This document shows, one piece after another, positions 34,601-46,506 of a stretch of 64,000 nucleotides of DNA. The stretch comes from Primula veris. Taxonomy: Eukaryota; Streptophyta; Magnoliopsida; Ericales; Primulaceae. Location of the stretch: assembly GCA_963682055.1 (NCBI GenBank), contig OY821740.1, positions 7,007,314-7,071,313 of the forward strand. The letters are read 5' to 3'. Each line of letters starts with the position of its first letter. The first letter of the stretch is position 1. A model generated the notes under the pieces. The model did not search any database, had not been told where the DNA came from, and saw nothing but the letters and a program-made list of their open reading frames with translations. A program made the translations under genes and the position numbers.

Positions 34601-37283
34601 TACCTGTATTAGACATGCACAAACAAAAAAGTGATCAACATTGTCAGCATATAACCACCAGTGAATAAGAAAGTGATCTAGAATTTGAAAGTAATACTTC
34701 TAGAAAACAGGAAAGGGGTACGTTTTCAGATGTATATTATTATTACAGAAGCCGAGCAGTAATCAATTTGGGCCGCTGGATTTTAATCTAAAGGTACGGA
34801 TAAAATTTGGCCAAAAGAATTCAAAAACTCTGTGCCGTAAGATTAAAGAAACTAGAGGCTCGGATTGATTACAGCTGAAGCTGCTGTTTTACATTTGTAA
34901 CCTCAATATTGGGTTCATTGGCAGGGCATAATGCTGATTCAGCTTCACTAAGAAGATCCATCTGAAAGCACGATAACGCAAACAAGTAACGCGACTGAGA
35001 CATTTGTGTTCCTTCACAGAAAAGAAACAAATAAGAAAAGGCATTAAGGCCTGGCTGTACAGCATAAGAAAATAAAATAAGCATAATTAAAAAGAAAACA
35101 CGAGAACCAAGAAAGGAGAAAGAAAAATAGCAAACATACCCTTTAATATATGATATGAGGCATAAGGTTGATTACTTTGCAAATAGCAACCAGCTAATAA
35201 TTGTAAATTTAACTGCATTAAGTAGAAAAGCAGATCGAGTTAGAAATAAAGAAGATGAATTGAAACCTAAAGAAAGAGAGAGAATTGGTCGCATCGTTGA
35301 AACAAAGCAGTTCCTGTCGAACAAGATAAAGATTCGACCTAATAAGCTCTAAGTTTTACTTGAGAACAGTAAAACTTAGGTCAAGATAATGTAGACTAAA
35401 AATTAATTTGATTTCCATGTTCATAAGCTAAGAGGTAGACCAAGTGTTAAGGTCGCGAAATAATACTACAATATAGGTTAAAACTTAAAACTTGGTATTC
35501 CACCAGGATTACATGTCTACAAAATTTCTAAGTAGCCAAAATCCATATAAAAACTAAAGTAAACCACTAATTTTTGCAGAATGAATAACATTTCTCAAAC
35601 TAACCAAAAATTGATATAATTCAGTTACACGAAGGGGTGCGTGCATCTTTATGAAAGGGGTTTCTTTTAAGAATAAAACAAAGATTCCAACTATTGCATT
35701 GACACAATATATTTAGTTACTGTAAATTTACAACATAGATTCTTCAACTTTTGCATTCCCCAATACAGTTAGATCCATATTGTTGAACAATTCGCTTTAC
35801 TTTTTCAACTCTTAAATTCATTTGTTTTGTTAGTGTATGTGTGTCACCTAATGTATCTTTTTGGGTAGATTCGAGTATAACAAAGTTGGAAAAATATTTG
35901 CCTACTTTATGCTCAATAGCCTAGCAAATTAACACTTACACAAGTTTGATCTATATATAGCTTCAAAGCAACATCTGATTTTTCAGTATTAGAATTCATA
36001 ATTTCCGGAAAAAAAACTTCGTGGTGTAATTCTCTAAGCTCACGAATCATCATATTTCAATTTTTGCACCCACCCTACAAAATTAACAATTAGTACACAA
36101 ACCTCATATTACTCGACAAATTCATACACTCGGTGAATAAAATAGAAAAATGATCACACTACTTAATAATTAATCATTCACAGCTACTAGTTTTTATTAT
36201 TTCCCACCATATTCTTAATTCTCTCCCATTGTTCCAATAAAACCCTAACTTGACTATTCTTTCTCCCTATCTAACATAGTAAATGGAATTAAATTTTACA
36301 AAAAAATCGTGATACTGCAATTAGGTATTCAAGTGTAATAAATTATATATATAAGGGGGGTAAATAATAAATATGTATATTTATTATCTAGCAATTAGTA
36401 CACAAACTTCATATTCCTCGACAATTTCATACCCTCGGTGAATAAAATAGAAAAGGATCATACTACTTAGTAATTGATCAGTAACAAAAACTAAAAAGCT
36501 AACTTTAATAATTTCCCACCATATTCTCTCACATTGTTCCAATTTAAAACCAGGAAAAAATACATTTACTACCCCAAACTATAGTGCAGTTAACGATTTG
36601 GGTACCCACATTTCAAATTTTCCAATTTAGGTACCACACTATAATAAATTTCCAATTTAGGTACCACCGTCTTAATAAATCACGAAATCATGTCACGTGA
36701 CATTTGACAAACATTAATTTGAGAGGCTAATTTGACAATTTTGCACAAAAATATGTCATTCTAGAAAAACTTTTCCTCCAATTTCACACATAAAAAAATT
36801 TAGCATATAATTGGGGAAAACATTTTTATAGGATGACATATTTTTATGTAAAATTGTCAAATTAGCCTCTCAAATTAATGTTTGTCAAATGTCACGTGAC
36901 ATGATTCCGTGATTTATTTAGACGGTGGTACCTAAATTGGAAAGTTATTATAGTGTGGTACCTAAACTGGAAAATTTGAAAGATGGGTACCCAAATCGTT
37001 AAAAGCAGATAGTTTGGTGTACTAAACCTATAAAACCCCATTTAAAACCCTAACTTGACTATTTACGTCTCCCTATGTATCATACGAAACGGAGTTAAAT
37101 TAAGAACAAAAAAAAGGCGTGATAATTAGGCATACAAGTATAATAAACTATAAATAAGGGTGTAATTGTAATTACCTCAGAGGGGAACTCAGCACAGAGA
37201 CGCTCGCACATGAAAGTAGCGTTACGATGCATAAATTGCCTCAAACTACTCTGCACGCTCTCGATTAATATAGCCTCCATCAT
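25642..37283 (-). CDS. CDC27B: CDC27/APC3 subunit of the anaphase-promoting complex, HOBBIT type
   Basis: TPR scaffold of the APC/C ubiquitin ligase in the nucleus, which binds activators and drives cyclin destruction. Sixteen exons (minus): 37283-37176, 35212-35140, 35011-34902, 34603-34557, 34012-33915, 33265-32967, 32291-32136, 31339-31120, 30698-30478, 30002-29937, 29686-29567, 29037-28961, 27718-27599, 27493-27274, 26676-26395, 25692-25642. They sum to 2268 nt, 755 residues, near the plant HBT length of about 744. The N-terminus is MMEAILIESVQSSLRQFM..MCERLCAEFPSE. A Ser/Pro-rich linker spans about 150-430, then a TPR array to the end (GEGYRLSCLYRCQEALDAYL, HYNTGWVLSQVGKAYFEL, GNCYSLQKDHETALKNFQRA, HYNAWYGLGMIYLRQEK) and a C-terminus EKLHVPDELDDTL. 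An ATG three codons upstream (37292) is an alternative start. Confidence 0.95.
26700..27273. other. CDC27 intron 14 with short direct repeat
   Basis: The phrase ACTAAAAAACCCTATGTATT occurs at about 26702 and again at about 26780, both followed by GTGGGT. The rest is AT-rich intron. It may be a small transposon relic; no ends were resolved. Confidence 0.35.
28095..28497. repeat. direct duplications in CDC27 intron 12
   Basis: A block of about 170 bp starting CACTTAAAATAAGCTACC (28095) and ending GACCAAAGTACCCATGAAG recurs at about 28323-28497 with few changes. Between them its last 53 bp (GAATAAGAAACGAAAAAATG onward) is present once more at about 28262-28314. This makes three copies of the tail and two of the head. 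The near identity implies a recent local duplication. Confidence 0.75.
36080..37163. repeat. tandem duplication in CDC27 intron 1, interrupted by a transposon
   Basis: The block CAATTAGTACACAAAC..CTCGGTGAATAAAATAG..CCCACCATATTCT..CCCTAACTTGACTATT occurs at about 36080-36356. It occurs again at about 36391-36551, continuing at 37040-37163. The second copy is split by the foldback element at 36552-37039, so the duplication predates that insertion or was carried through it. Confidence 0.7.
36552..37039. mobile_element. foldback element, Mutator-like family 2, copy A (CDC27 intron 1)
   Basis: A 488 bp long inverted repeat: the left arm has CCCCAAACTATAGTGCAGTT and CGATTTGGGTACCCA; the right arm has the inverted forms ending GATAGTTTGGTGTACTAAAC. 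The middle contains TGTCACGTGACAT on each side. It is flanked by a perfect 10 bp direct repeat, ATTTAAAACC (36542-36551 and 37040-37049). There is no coding capacity. A second copy lies at 56439-56951. Confidence 0.75.
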
Positions 37284-37462
37284 TACATACACCTCTATCT
37301 ATATATATATTTATATTTATATAATAATTAGGGGGTTTCTGTAAAACCCTAGCGCCGATAAATTAAAAGAAAGGGAAAGATAAATAAACTGAGTAAATAG
37401 TGAATAGTGATAGTGAGAAGCTCTCAGTTAAATTAATTAAGTAGCCGATTTATAAGAGACTC

Positions 37463-37495
<33 letters not shown>

Positions 37496-37500
37496 GGTTA
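37284..37500 (-). promoter_or_regulatory. CDC27 5' UTR region with GA/CT tract
   Basis: An uninterrupted GA run at about 37460-37489 (CT on the coding strand) lies about 180 bp upstream of the start codon, with a TA-rich tract nearer the ATG (37300-37325). This resembles the arrangement upstream of ZDS. Confidence 0.45.
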
Positions 37501-38934
37501 GGTTGGGATCTAGCAATTCAAATTTTCTCCAGGGTGGAATAGAGTACTGGCTGGTCCCTGTAGTTTGCTATTAATTATAAATTTAATCAATTTTTGTTAA
37601 ATTATCGATTTTTTCATATATGTATTTGTTAGTATTTCTTTTTATTTTATTTTTAAATTAATGTATTGTTTTTTTTTAAAGGGCTTGTTAAAAAAATCTG
37701 TAAAATTTGACGTTACATGTATATTTTTTGTATTTATTAATATTATTACCTTATAAATTGTAAGCCAAAGAATTAAACATAACAAAAAATATAAAATGAC
37801 AAATTTTACATATTTTTTTAAATATTTAAAAATAAAATTAAACGTTGATTTAAAAAAAAATACATATGAAAAAACCGATAACGTTACCCTCTAGTATGAG
37901 TAAATTTGAACCCATACAGTGAGTATTATCCTTTTGTGTGTGTGTTATCACTTGTACTTGTAAATCATTTAGTTACATGCTATGAAATTACTTCCTAAAT
38001 TGTCAAAATTGCTATTATTGAATAACTGGTGTATAATCATGTAAATACTAGTAATTATCACACGCTAAGCATAGCAATTATATCAAACATTTAATCGTCT
38101 TTTTATTCAGTCCTATAGAATGAAATAATTACAGAATTAAGTTTTTTTTTTATTTTCAATCAAAAAACAAATGTGTTTTTTATTTTATTTTGGATTTTGA
38201 GGGTAAAAAAAATAGGGAATTTTTTTTATTCTTCATCTATAAATATCCAAATTTTGATACATATACGCCATAGATAGTTCGAACTATATAGGCACGTACT
38301 ATGTGTTCGACATATAGTGTCGTATATGTGATACATAATAAATAAAGTTAAGATTTTCAATTAATTCGCAAAAACAATTGAATGGAAATGATCAATTTTT
38401 AATTGTATATAAGGAGTGATAAATAAAAGATTCATGTTGTCGAGATATAGCAGATTAGAGACAAAAAATGACCTTACGAAAGAGTGCGATGCATGCAAAT
38501 TGGTATGAGATAAGAATGGAGATGTGTGAGATAGATCATTGTTTTTATTATTTGAATTTGATTATGGTATATGAGTAATTATGAAAATATAGTAAGGATA
38601 AATTTAGAAAAATGCGTTAACTGACAATTTTTGAATTGACTTATTATAAAAGAACGATGGTTTATGAGAGAAAATTGAAGTCAACTATTATTTAGGCCTT
38701 TTATGGTATATTTTGGCCCTTAATCAAGTGACAATTAAGTCCATTTTTATAACATGAACTTTCTTATGAGGCCCACTGCTATGTTCTGTTTCTAATGGGC
38801 CGAGACTTGGTCAATCATGATGTAAGTACGTAACCCATGCTAACGAACAATCGACACGTAAACGTGAATACACGTTTTTGAACTTTGGACTAACTAAAGT
38901 AGTGTCATCATTTTCGTCCTTATTTTTTATTTTT
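37501..38934. other. intergenic upstream of CDC27, nothing recognised
   Basis: Very AT-rich spacer with short inverted AT tracts near 37600-37880 (TTTTTTAAA..TTTAAAAAAA). No gene found. Confidence 0.4.
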
Positions 38935-39115
38935 TTGAAACAAATAAAACTTATATTAATTTAAATCATTATAAAGGTGAAACCGTAGTTGGTTGGGCAT
39001 AGAAGCCGAATACAAATTTACAAGTTCCTGCCGAGCATAATTTGCTAAATAGTTAACCGGTCTATTAGTCTCACGAGACTGCTAAACAAAAAATCAAGTT
39101 TTGCCTTCTCCAAGC
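38935..39115 (-). mobile_element. LINE-type RNase H remnant
   Basis: On the minus strand, about 39085-39025 reads SRETNRPVNYLANYARQELV. This matches the SREANR.A..LA.YAR pattern at the end of the RNase H domain of plant non-LTR retrotransposons. The rest of the element is missing or unrecognisable. Confidence 0.5.
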
Positions 39116-39645
39116 TTAGTCTTTCTCACCCCAACTAAAATGTATGATTTGTAACAGTAGCTCAATTAGTTCGTAACTTTGTGTTGGCTTCTTAAAGTAT
39201 TAGTATGAGCTAAAATACTCCCTCAATCATTTATGATTTGTCTTATTGAAATTAAAATATCATCCACGATTAATAATTAGACACAGTGACGCACATTGGT
39301 TAAATATGAATATAAATTTACCTATTAAAAAAATAAAAACATCCCTGCATTATACTCCCGGATCTAGTGTCCTTCAAATCACCAGTTGTACCATGTCGAC
39401 AATTATATGTCCATTGGAATTCTTTGAATTGCACATTGGTATCTTACACAAACAAAAATACAATTAGGCAAATCCAAATTTTTAACATGTAATAAAGTAT
39501 ATACCAGACGGTTACGGTTCACTGAAACTTTTCAATCTGGAAATCAATTTCTCTTAGTATATGCGTTATTTGCTTAGTGTGTGTTGATGGGAAAAATACT
39601 TTACCTACGACTACGAGAAAGAGACAATGACAAGTGATAACATAG
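39116..39645. other. intergenic, nothing recognised
   Basis: About 530 bp without visible features. Confidence 0.35.
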
Positions 39646-39649
39646 TACA

Positions 39650-40345
39650 ACTTGATTAGAAATCGTCATCGTAGAAATCGTCATCAGTGTTTTTACAGTC
39701 AAAATAATCTGAATCCAGTCTGAGACTCGTATTTTGAAAAACAAATTCGTAATTCCGAAATCAAACTTATAGTTTTAAAATCAAACTCGTACTTTTGAAT
39801 TATGAGACTTGACTTTTATAAAAATGTTTACTTTTCTGAATTTGGTGATGCTGTCTCGTTAATTTTTTAAACGGGTATGTTTTGCAAATTACGTCCGTCT
39901 CTTACGAACCTTATATGCATTTAACCCAAAATTCACTTCAGATTTGACACACACATTTTCCTTACCACCTTTCCCCTGACATCATCGATTATTTCCTTAT
40001 TTCGTACTATCTATTCCTATTTGATTTGGCTACATATTACAATAAATATGACAACACTACTTTTTTTATATATATAAATAGCACCCCTGTTTCGTAAATT
40101 ACATCATAGTATTTTTGGTATGTTTTGTTTTTATTAGTGTATTTGTATATCAAAAAGCAAAGTCCTAGTTTACAATATAAAAGAAAAAAATAAAAGAAAA
40201 TCAATATAGTCAAGCCTCGTAGTTGCGATGTATGAATAGTTGCGATGTACGAGTATGTATTCAGAACTACGATTTTATTTTTCAAAGTACGAATCTCATA
40301 CTGGATTCAAATTATGTTGACTGTATTTATGTCTTAGAAATCTAA
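39650..40345. mobile_element. inverted-repeat element with about 100 bp arms
   Basis: The left arm (about 39697-39790: ACAGTCAAAATAATCTGAAT, CCAGTCTGAGACTCGTA) is matched in inverted orientation by about 40230-40335 (TACGAATCTCATACTGG, ATTCAAATTATGTTGACTGT). The arms are diverged but clear; the 440 bp between them is AT-rich and non-coding. Probably an aged MITE. Exact ends and target duplication were not found. Confidence 0.55.
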
Positions 40346-40533
40346 GAACTACAAGTGGCGGTATTAATTCCTCTAATCATGCATCCATGTTCAAAAAATC
40401 AATTTAAAGTTTTTGGTATTTAAATTTAACATGGGCAATTATGGGTGTCAACTGTCAAGCGAACTAAAAGTCTTTCGATGTAAATTGTAATCAGTTAAAT
40501 CTTTGTGAACAAGATACATTTATCCTATTCGTA

Positions 40534-40579
<46 letters not shown>
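40534..40579. repeat. (TA)n microsatellite
   Basis: Uninterrupted TA dinucleotide run of about 22 units. Confidence 0.9.
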
Positions 40580-40581
<2 letters not shown>

Positions 40582-40989
40582 TAGACGAGAGGATTTGAGT
40601 TCCAAGGCAGCTAGCTAGTCAAGCTGGACTTAAAAAAGCTAAAACAACTACAAGTTTTGGTCCAAACGTGTTACTTTTGCCAAGTTTCACTCGAGCTACG
40701 TATTCATCCCATCTCGAGCTTTCATCTTTGGCCCCAACTATACAAATAGCTAGTAAACTGAGTTGGCACTTGACCAAAAAAATAAACTGAGTTGGTATGA
40801 AACAATACACCCTTGTTAGAAGTTAGAACTATATAGCAATAATTTACAAGAGTTCAAGTATAAGCTTAATTAGAAGGTAAAAATAATAATCCTTACAGTT
40901 AGGACGAAATGTACCTCTTTATTGAGATAATCCAACACTTCAACTCAAAGACCAGGGGATGAGATATTCATAAAAGCACAGACAATTGT

Positions 40990-41190
40990 TACTAATTAAT
41001 TCTACGTAATTTTGATCGTCTTGTATTAAAATTGTCGAAATGAAAAATTTCAAAACTAAATCATATAATTTAATATTTGAACTATATGGTTAACTTTTAA
41101 AAAAATTTATTCCGATAATTTTGATACAATTTATTGTCCGATTAAAATTGGACGTAATTTCGTAATAAACAATTAAGTGTGGACAAAGGG
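40990..41190. mobile_element. small MITE, same family as 7378 and 23740
   Basis: Contains the family halves AAAATTGTCGAAATGAAA (about 41029) and TTATTCCGATAATTTTGAT (about 41107), and outer TACGTAATTTTGATCG and TAAAATTGGACGTAATTT. Confidence 0.55.
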
Positions 41191-42470
41191 TATTATAAAA
41201 ATAAGTAGAAAAAACAAATAAATCAAATAAAGTAATATTTGAGTAGTTTAAAATTTACAACTATATAGCACGTATGTATGTATAATGTAATGTTGTTGGT
41301 GGAGTTGCATTGGAGAGGGAATCTTGGCAACATAAAAAGTTTCTGTTTTGTGAAATTTGGCAACGCAACTCTGCTTTTTGTGCATGTGACCTTCACTTTC
41401 AATAGACCCATTTGCTAATATAACGTAGCTGTCAATGGGGAGGTAAAGTAGAATAAAGAGGAATAAATAAACACTCTTAACAAACTGAATTATAAAAAAG
41501 GGATTCCTTTTGATTTTATTTATTTTATTTTCTCACAAGTAACCTTGTGTTGTTCATTCTTTATTCACGCCTTCTTTGAGTAGTAGCTTCTTTTTGGCTT
41601 TTGTTTTACTCACTTAAAATTTATACGGTATGTAGACTGTAGTGGATTAAATTTTAACTTATTTTTCTGTATTTCGGCATGAAAAAGGAAAAAAAAATTA
41701 GAGTTACACTTATTTGATAAAAGCTGTAATTTAAGCACGTTATGTTTTCAAAACAAAATTCGGTTTTGCTGGTCTAATAATCTGAAAAGGCTGTAACTAT
41801 CAATATGGACAAATCTTATTTTTTTCATAACTCAGTAAACTAGCTAATAAATTTGAACTTAAGACCCTTATGATTCATTTAGAGGATTAATTTTTAAAAT
41901 TAAAATTTACTGAGCAATGAAGTTGTTTATTATTCAATTAAAAGAGGACAGCATTTTCTTTCAAGCATTATTTTTTGAACTTACTAAATTAGACAGTAAA
42001 TATTATTGTTTAAAAAATATTAGAACAGTAATTCAGTAAACAATCATTCACTCAGGGACGAAATAATTGAAAAACCCCAAAACCATATTAAGTACTGTAA
42101 ATAAAAAGTTCCAAATAAATAAACTGTTGTGTAAAAGTTACACAACCAAGTATTATTATACTCATGTATAAATGAATCATAATCCAGCAACTGTAGTTAA
42201 AATAGTAAAATAATAATACAAAGTAATAGTATTACAGATGTATTGACAGAGAAGTTAGTTTTAAATAAGTGGTCTCCTTTTTGTCTCCTCTTTAGCTGGA
42301 TTTATCATCTCACCACTCTGTCTACATTCCCCATTTTTGTCTCTTTTTTCTCTCTCAAAATAATTAAATTTATCTCTTTTGTTTGGCATTTATGTTACTC
42401 AAACTCAAAACCCATATCAAAATCAACCATTACTAAGTAAGTGCAGCATTTATCACACATATTATATACC
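41191..42470. other. intergenic upstream of the DUF868 gene
   Basis: AT-rich spacer. The part at 42270-42360 is CT-rich (TTTTGTCTCCTCTTTAGCTG, CTCTTTTTTCTCTCTC), as is common in plant promoters or leaders. No other feature was recognised. Confidence 0.4.
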
Positions 42471-42477
42471 AATAGTT

Positions 42478-42486
42478 ATATAAATG
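42478..42486 (+). promoter_or_regulatory. possible TATA box of the DUF868 gene
   Basis: TATATAAAT lies about 75 bp upstream of the start codon at 42556, which would give a short leader. The assignment rests only on sequence and spacing. Confidence 0.3.
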
Positions 42487-42555
42487 TGATATTATCTTTT
42501 TGTGAGCACCAAGTGTTTGTGGAAAAGCCTGTGGGGGATTAAAATTGGGAAAAAA

Positions 42556-43470
42556 ATGAAGGATTTTCCCTCTTGTTTTGGGGAAAATGGTGTACAAGTA
42601 GCTGATTTCTCATCATCCAGCTCAAATACTACTAACAATACTAAAAATGCTCAAAATTTAGTAACTTGTATGTATCAGTGCCAAATTCGGGGCCGCCCTT
42701 GCTCGGTCTCCGTTACATGGACCAAGAATATGATGGGACAGTGCCTTAGTATCGGAATAAACGATAATTGTAATAATTGTATTTGTAAGCTTGATCTGAA
42801 ACCTTGGTTGTTCTCTAAGTGGAAAGGGTCGAAAACATTGGAATCGGAATTGGGTAAAATTGATGTTTTTTGGGATCTTTCGTCGGCTAAATTTGGATCT
42901 AGGCCTGAACCGTTAGAGGGGTTTTACTTGGGGATCGTTTCGAATAAAAAGATGGTCTTGCTTCTTGGAGATATGAGAAAAGAAGCTTTGAAAAAATCCG
43001 GTGCCACACCTGTTCCAGGAAGTACTCTTTTTGTTGCGAAAAGAGAGCACCTTTTTGGGAAAAAGGTATTCAACACAAAAGCTCAATTTTGTGAGAATGG
43101 CCAGCTACATGACCTCTCGTTTGAATGCGAGACTGGTGGAGTGAGTGATCTGTGCTTGGTCGTACGTATAGATATGAAGACTGTAATGAAGGTCAAACAC
43201 CTTCAGTGGAAGTTTCGTGGTAACCATACTATTTTGGTCGATGGACTTGCAGTTGAAGTGTTTTGGGATGTTTATAATTGGTTATTTAGTACATCACTGG
43301 GAAACGCGGTTTTTATGTTCAAATCGATCGTGACAGCTGAGAAATTATGGGCCAGTCAAACTGTTTCCGATTCTCAAACGGCGAACTGGTCTTGGTCACA
43401 GCGATTCCGAGATTCTGAGTCTCAGTATCTTGGATTTTCATTGATTTTAAATGCTTGGAAAAATGAATAG
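42556..43470 (+). CDS. DUF868 family protein, single exon
   Basis: Plant-specific protein of 304 residues with no established biochemical function. It starts MKDFPSCFGENGVQVADFSS, has a Ser/Asn-rich stretch (about 18-35), then the conserved core NLVTCMYQCQIRGRPCSVSV, the KLDLKPWLFSKWKGSK block, VFWDLSSAKFGSRPEPLEGF and VAKREHLFGKKVF. The C-terminal half includes VVRIDMKTVMKVKHLQWKF and HTILVDGLAVEVFWDVYNW. Length and layout are those of intact DUF868 members, and lack of introns is usual for the family. The open frame extends 18 codons upstream without another ATG, so 42556 is the start. No signal peptide is visible. Confidence 0.92.
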   Translation: MKDFPSCFGENGVQVADFSSSSSNTTNNTKNAQNLVTCMYQCQIRGRPCSVSVTWTKNMMGQCLSIGINDNCNNCICKLDLKPWLFSKWKGSKTLESELGKIDVFWDLSSAKFGSRPEPLEGFYLGIVSNKKMVLLLGDMRKEALKKSGATPVPGSTLFVAKREHLFGKKVFNTKAQFCENGQLHDLSFECETGGVSDLCLVVRIDMKTVMKVKHLQWKFRGNHTILVDGLAVEVFWDVYNWLFSTSLGNAVFMFKSIVTAEKLWASQTVSDSQTANWSWSQRFRDSESQYLGFSLILNAWKNE

Positions 43471-46461
43471 AAATGGTTTTTTTAGGATTTTCCTACCGAG
43501 TGCTAATAGATACTCCTGTGGTTTTGCGAACAATGGTTTTTGTTTCCATTGAGATTGAATTATACACAAATTGTTAATTTTTTCTAATATTATTAGACTG
43601 CGTAATGAAAGTTTATTTGTCGCAGTTTTATACTTTCAAGTTTTCTCCTTATTAAAGGTCGTCTTAACCAACATTTAATTTTATCTTTACTTTAATCAAT
43701 CATATTGGATCCTATGGGCTTAATGACTTTGAGTTCAGCCTATGCTCGTCCCAGTTTCTTTCTGGTTCTGTGTGTGCAGAGTTGATGGTCATAAGTTGAT
43801 GACAGTCATTTCTTTGGAGCGTTTGTGCTACCCCCTTTTGTAAGTTGATACAATGCCTTGATACTTGACATCTTATTCTTTTTGTAACTGGAAACTTTGT
43901 TTGGCTTTTAAGTTTAACTTCTTTGTGCTTCGCAGACACTTCACCATGTTTAGAACATATTCTGTGGGAAATAATGTATTGCAATGAAAACTTCTATTCC
44001 TGTTCGCATGAATCCGTACATGCCAAGGTTTTATTGTTTTCTTCCTTAGCTTTTTGAGAATACGATGTTAGCGATTATGGTTATGAAAGTCCTTTTTTAT
44101 GTCTATTATACAAAAAAAAAAGTTTTAGAAATGTTTTTCTAATTAAAAAGTTGGGTTTCAAGCATGTAGATTGAAAAATATCTGATGATATTTTGCTCAG
44201 GCTTACGATGAAGAGGCCTAGCACTGTAGCACATATAATAGTGTGGCTATATCTCTCAACGCATACGTTGCTGAGCAAATATACCGTGTTTGGTTTCCAC
44301 TATTTGAACTTATACTTGACATACAATATGCCTCTTCCTTATCTGGATACAATCCGCCCTAGGTATACCTTACGGTGTAGGGATATAAATTCTCGTTAGT
44401 GAGAGGTCAACAACATGATAGAGCAATCACGCATTCGAGTTGCTTGCTTAACTGCTTCATCATGTTAGTGTCTTCTCCTTCTCTTTTAACTATAATACCC
44501 ATTGGCCATAGCGCGAGTTGCAGTGGCAAACATCAACTTTCTGTTGGTGATTCTGTCTCTCGGAATTGAAAATTTGACACGTTTTCTCTCTCCAACGTGA
44601 AAGCAGTTGTTAGCAGATCTTGAGTCGATCTAATCATCATTGAACAAGATCTTGAGATTAAGGGATCTTTTGTAGGTTTTCTTTTTTCTGGTGATATTTT
44701 GTCAGCATTTTTAGCCTTCAATGGCTGGAGCTGGTCTGACTCTATCTCTGATCTATATTTTTGCATTGTTATGTTTTTTTTTATTCATGAGAACATAGTG
44801 AGGGGATTCCTTATATCTTCATTGAAATTATGCGGAACCCGGGTCTTGTGGTGATTTTCTGTTAATTGGGCTACTTTGTCATGAATTTGCGTTCTTTGCA
44901 ACAGATGTGAAAAACTAATGTGTGATCACTCTTTATGAGCTTTGCCTTTAACTTATAATTTCTGGTAAGATTTGATCGATCATCCAAGTGTTTAAACTTC
45001 AGGTGCTAGGAGTTTTAAGCTTACGGTATTTACTTCAAAGCTGCAGCAAAACAAGCATACAGGAGTATTGGAAAACAAACTCACGTTGTATAGTGTACAC
45101 AATCTTTCTAGAATTGATCTTATCTTTGTTTTTGTTTTTGTTTTGTTTTGTTTTGTTCCTTTGGTGATTTGGTTCTAATACTACAAGTTTGCATAGAATG
45201 CCCATCAAAATTCAGTATATATAGAATATGTTGCCATCAAAACTAAATAAAAACAAGCTCCAAAGTGGAACGAAAGGCATAATGTTTTACGAATTTAGTT
45301 TGTCGAGCTTTAATTAAACCAACCCAATTATCCCTAAAATTTGGACAGAATGACAAAAGAAATAAATTCATTTTGAGTAAACTTAGTAAAACGAAATAAA
45401 CTTGTAACAAGCTAAAATTTAATGAGTCAACTGACTCCCAAAAATACATTGCAAGAAAAAAGTCTTACTACAATGGTGTGAAACGGCAGCCCATCTTTTG
45501 AAGTGTATAAATCTCAAAAAATAAATAGAAAAAAGAGCTGTCAACAATATTTCATCGTTATTGCTATGTAAATTGATTCGAGACTGTTTGCAAAAATTGA
45601 TAGTATATGGCTAAACTGAAAGTATCAAAATACAGGGTAAAATAATTTTGTACTCCACAATCCAACTTTATAAAAAGTTAAAAACAATCGATTGTTTACC
45701 TTTAACTTATATTTTTTTTCTAAAGGTACACCAAACTACTATGACTTTATTACATCCACTACCCCCAACTTCATTTATTTATGATTACACCTAACTATAA
45801 ATTTTTCCATCCATATGTAAGGTTAATTTAATCCATCGTATTCCATTTAAAATAACTCAATAGATGAAGTATGCCATTAGCAAAACAAGTTTCATCCGAG
45901 AAAGAAGTGGGTAACGTACACTGTATTATTCGATTTTACCATTTTGGTAGCAAAAATTTAAAATTTCATAATTTAGGTTCTTACTAACTCATTTCATTCA
46001 ATGGAGAACTGTTGTTAAACTAAGTAACGGAATTGCAGTCATTTGCTCCCACATATCAGACAACGAGTGTAGTTTTGTCAACATCAGTAAAAATAAATAT
46101 AGATCAGAGATATAGACTGTTGCGAACTCTCTCTTAACTCACGAAAGGTTTTAAAAAAACCAAAACGGGAATGAGTTGAGGTTATGAACTAATTTTCTAT
46201 TCAACCACGGTTTAAAACCCCGTTGAAGCTAATCTATGCATATTGTATGTAAATCCGGTCTAGTTTCATTGATTTATTACCGTCGGACCCTAACGGAACG
46301 AAAATGGATTTAAATCAGAACACACATTATTAAAACATAAAAGTCGTATACTAAAACGTTAAAATACAAGATTACATCTGATCTGATTAATCAGAGAAAA
46401 AAGCACTTCGGCTGTCTCTCAATTTATTTTCCTAGTAAGAGATTGGTTCAGTGACCGGCCT

Positions 46462-46462
<1 letters not shown>
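43471..46462. other. intergenic between DUF868 and EMC2 genes, nothing recognised
   Basis: About 3 kb. The first few hundred bases probably include the DUF868 3' UTR (AATAAT-rich near 43580-43700). A TTTTGTTTTTGTTTTG tract lies at about 45126-45160. Small open frames here lack family resemblance. Confidence 0.4.

Positions 46463-46490
<28 letters not shown>
46463..46490. repeat. (GA)n tract in the EMC2 5' UTR
   Basis: GA run of about 13 units ending 17 bp before the EMC2 start codon at 46507, hence almost surely transcribed. Confidence 0.85.
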
Positions 46491-46494
<4 letters not shown>

Positions 46495-46506
46495 ATCTGT
46501 GTAAAG

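Noticed and set aside
44533..44766. Minus-strand 77-codon open frame
   Set aside because: No recognisable domain, no splice context, and no match to neighbouring gene structure.
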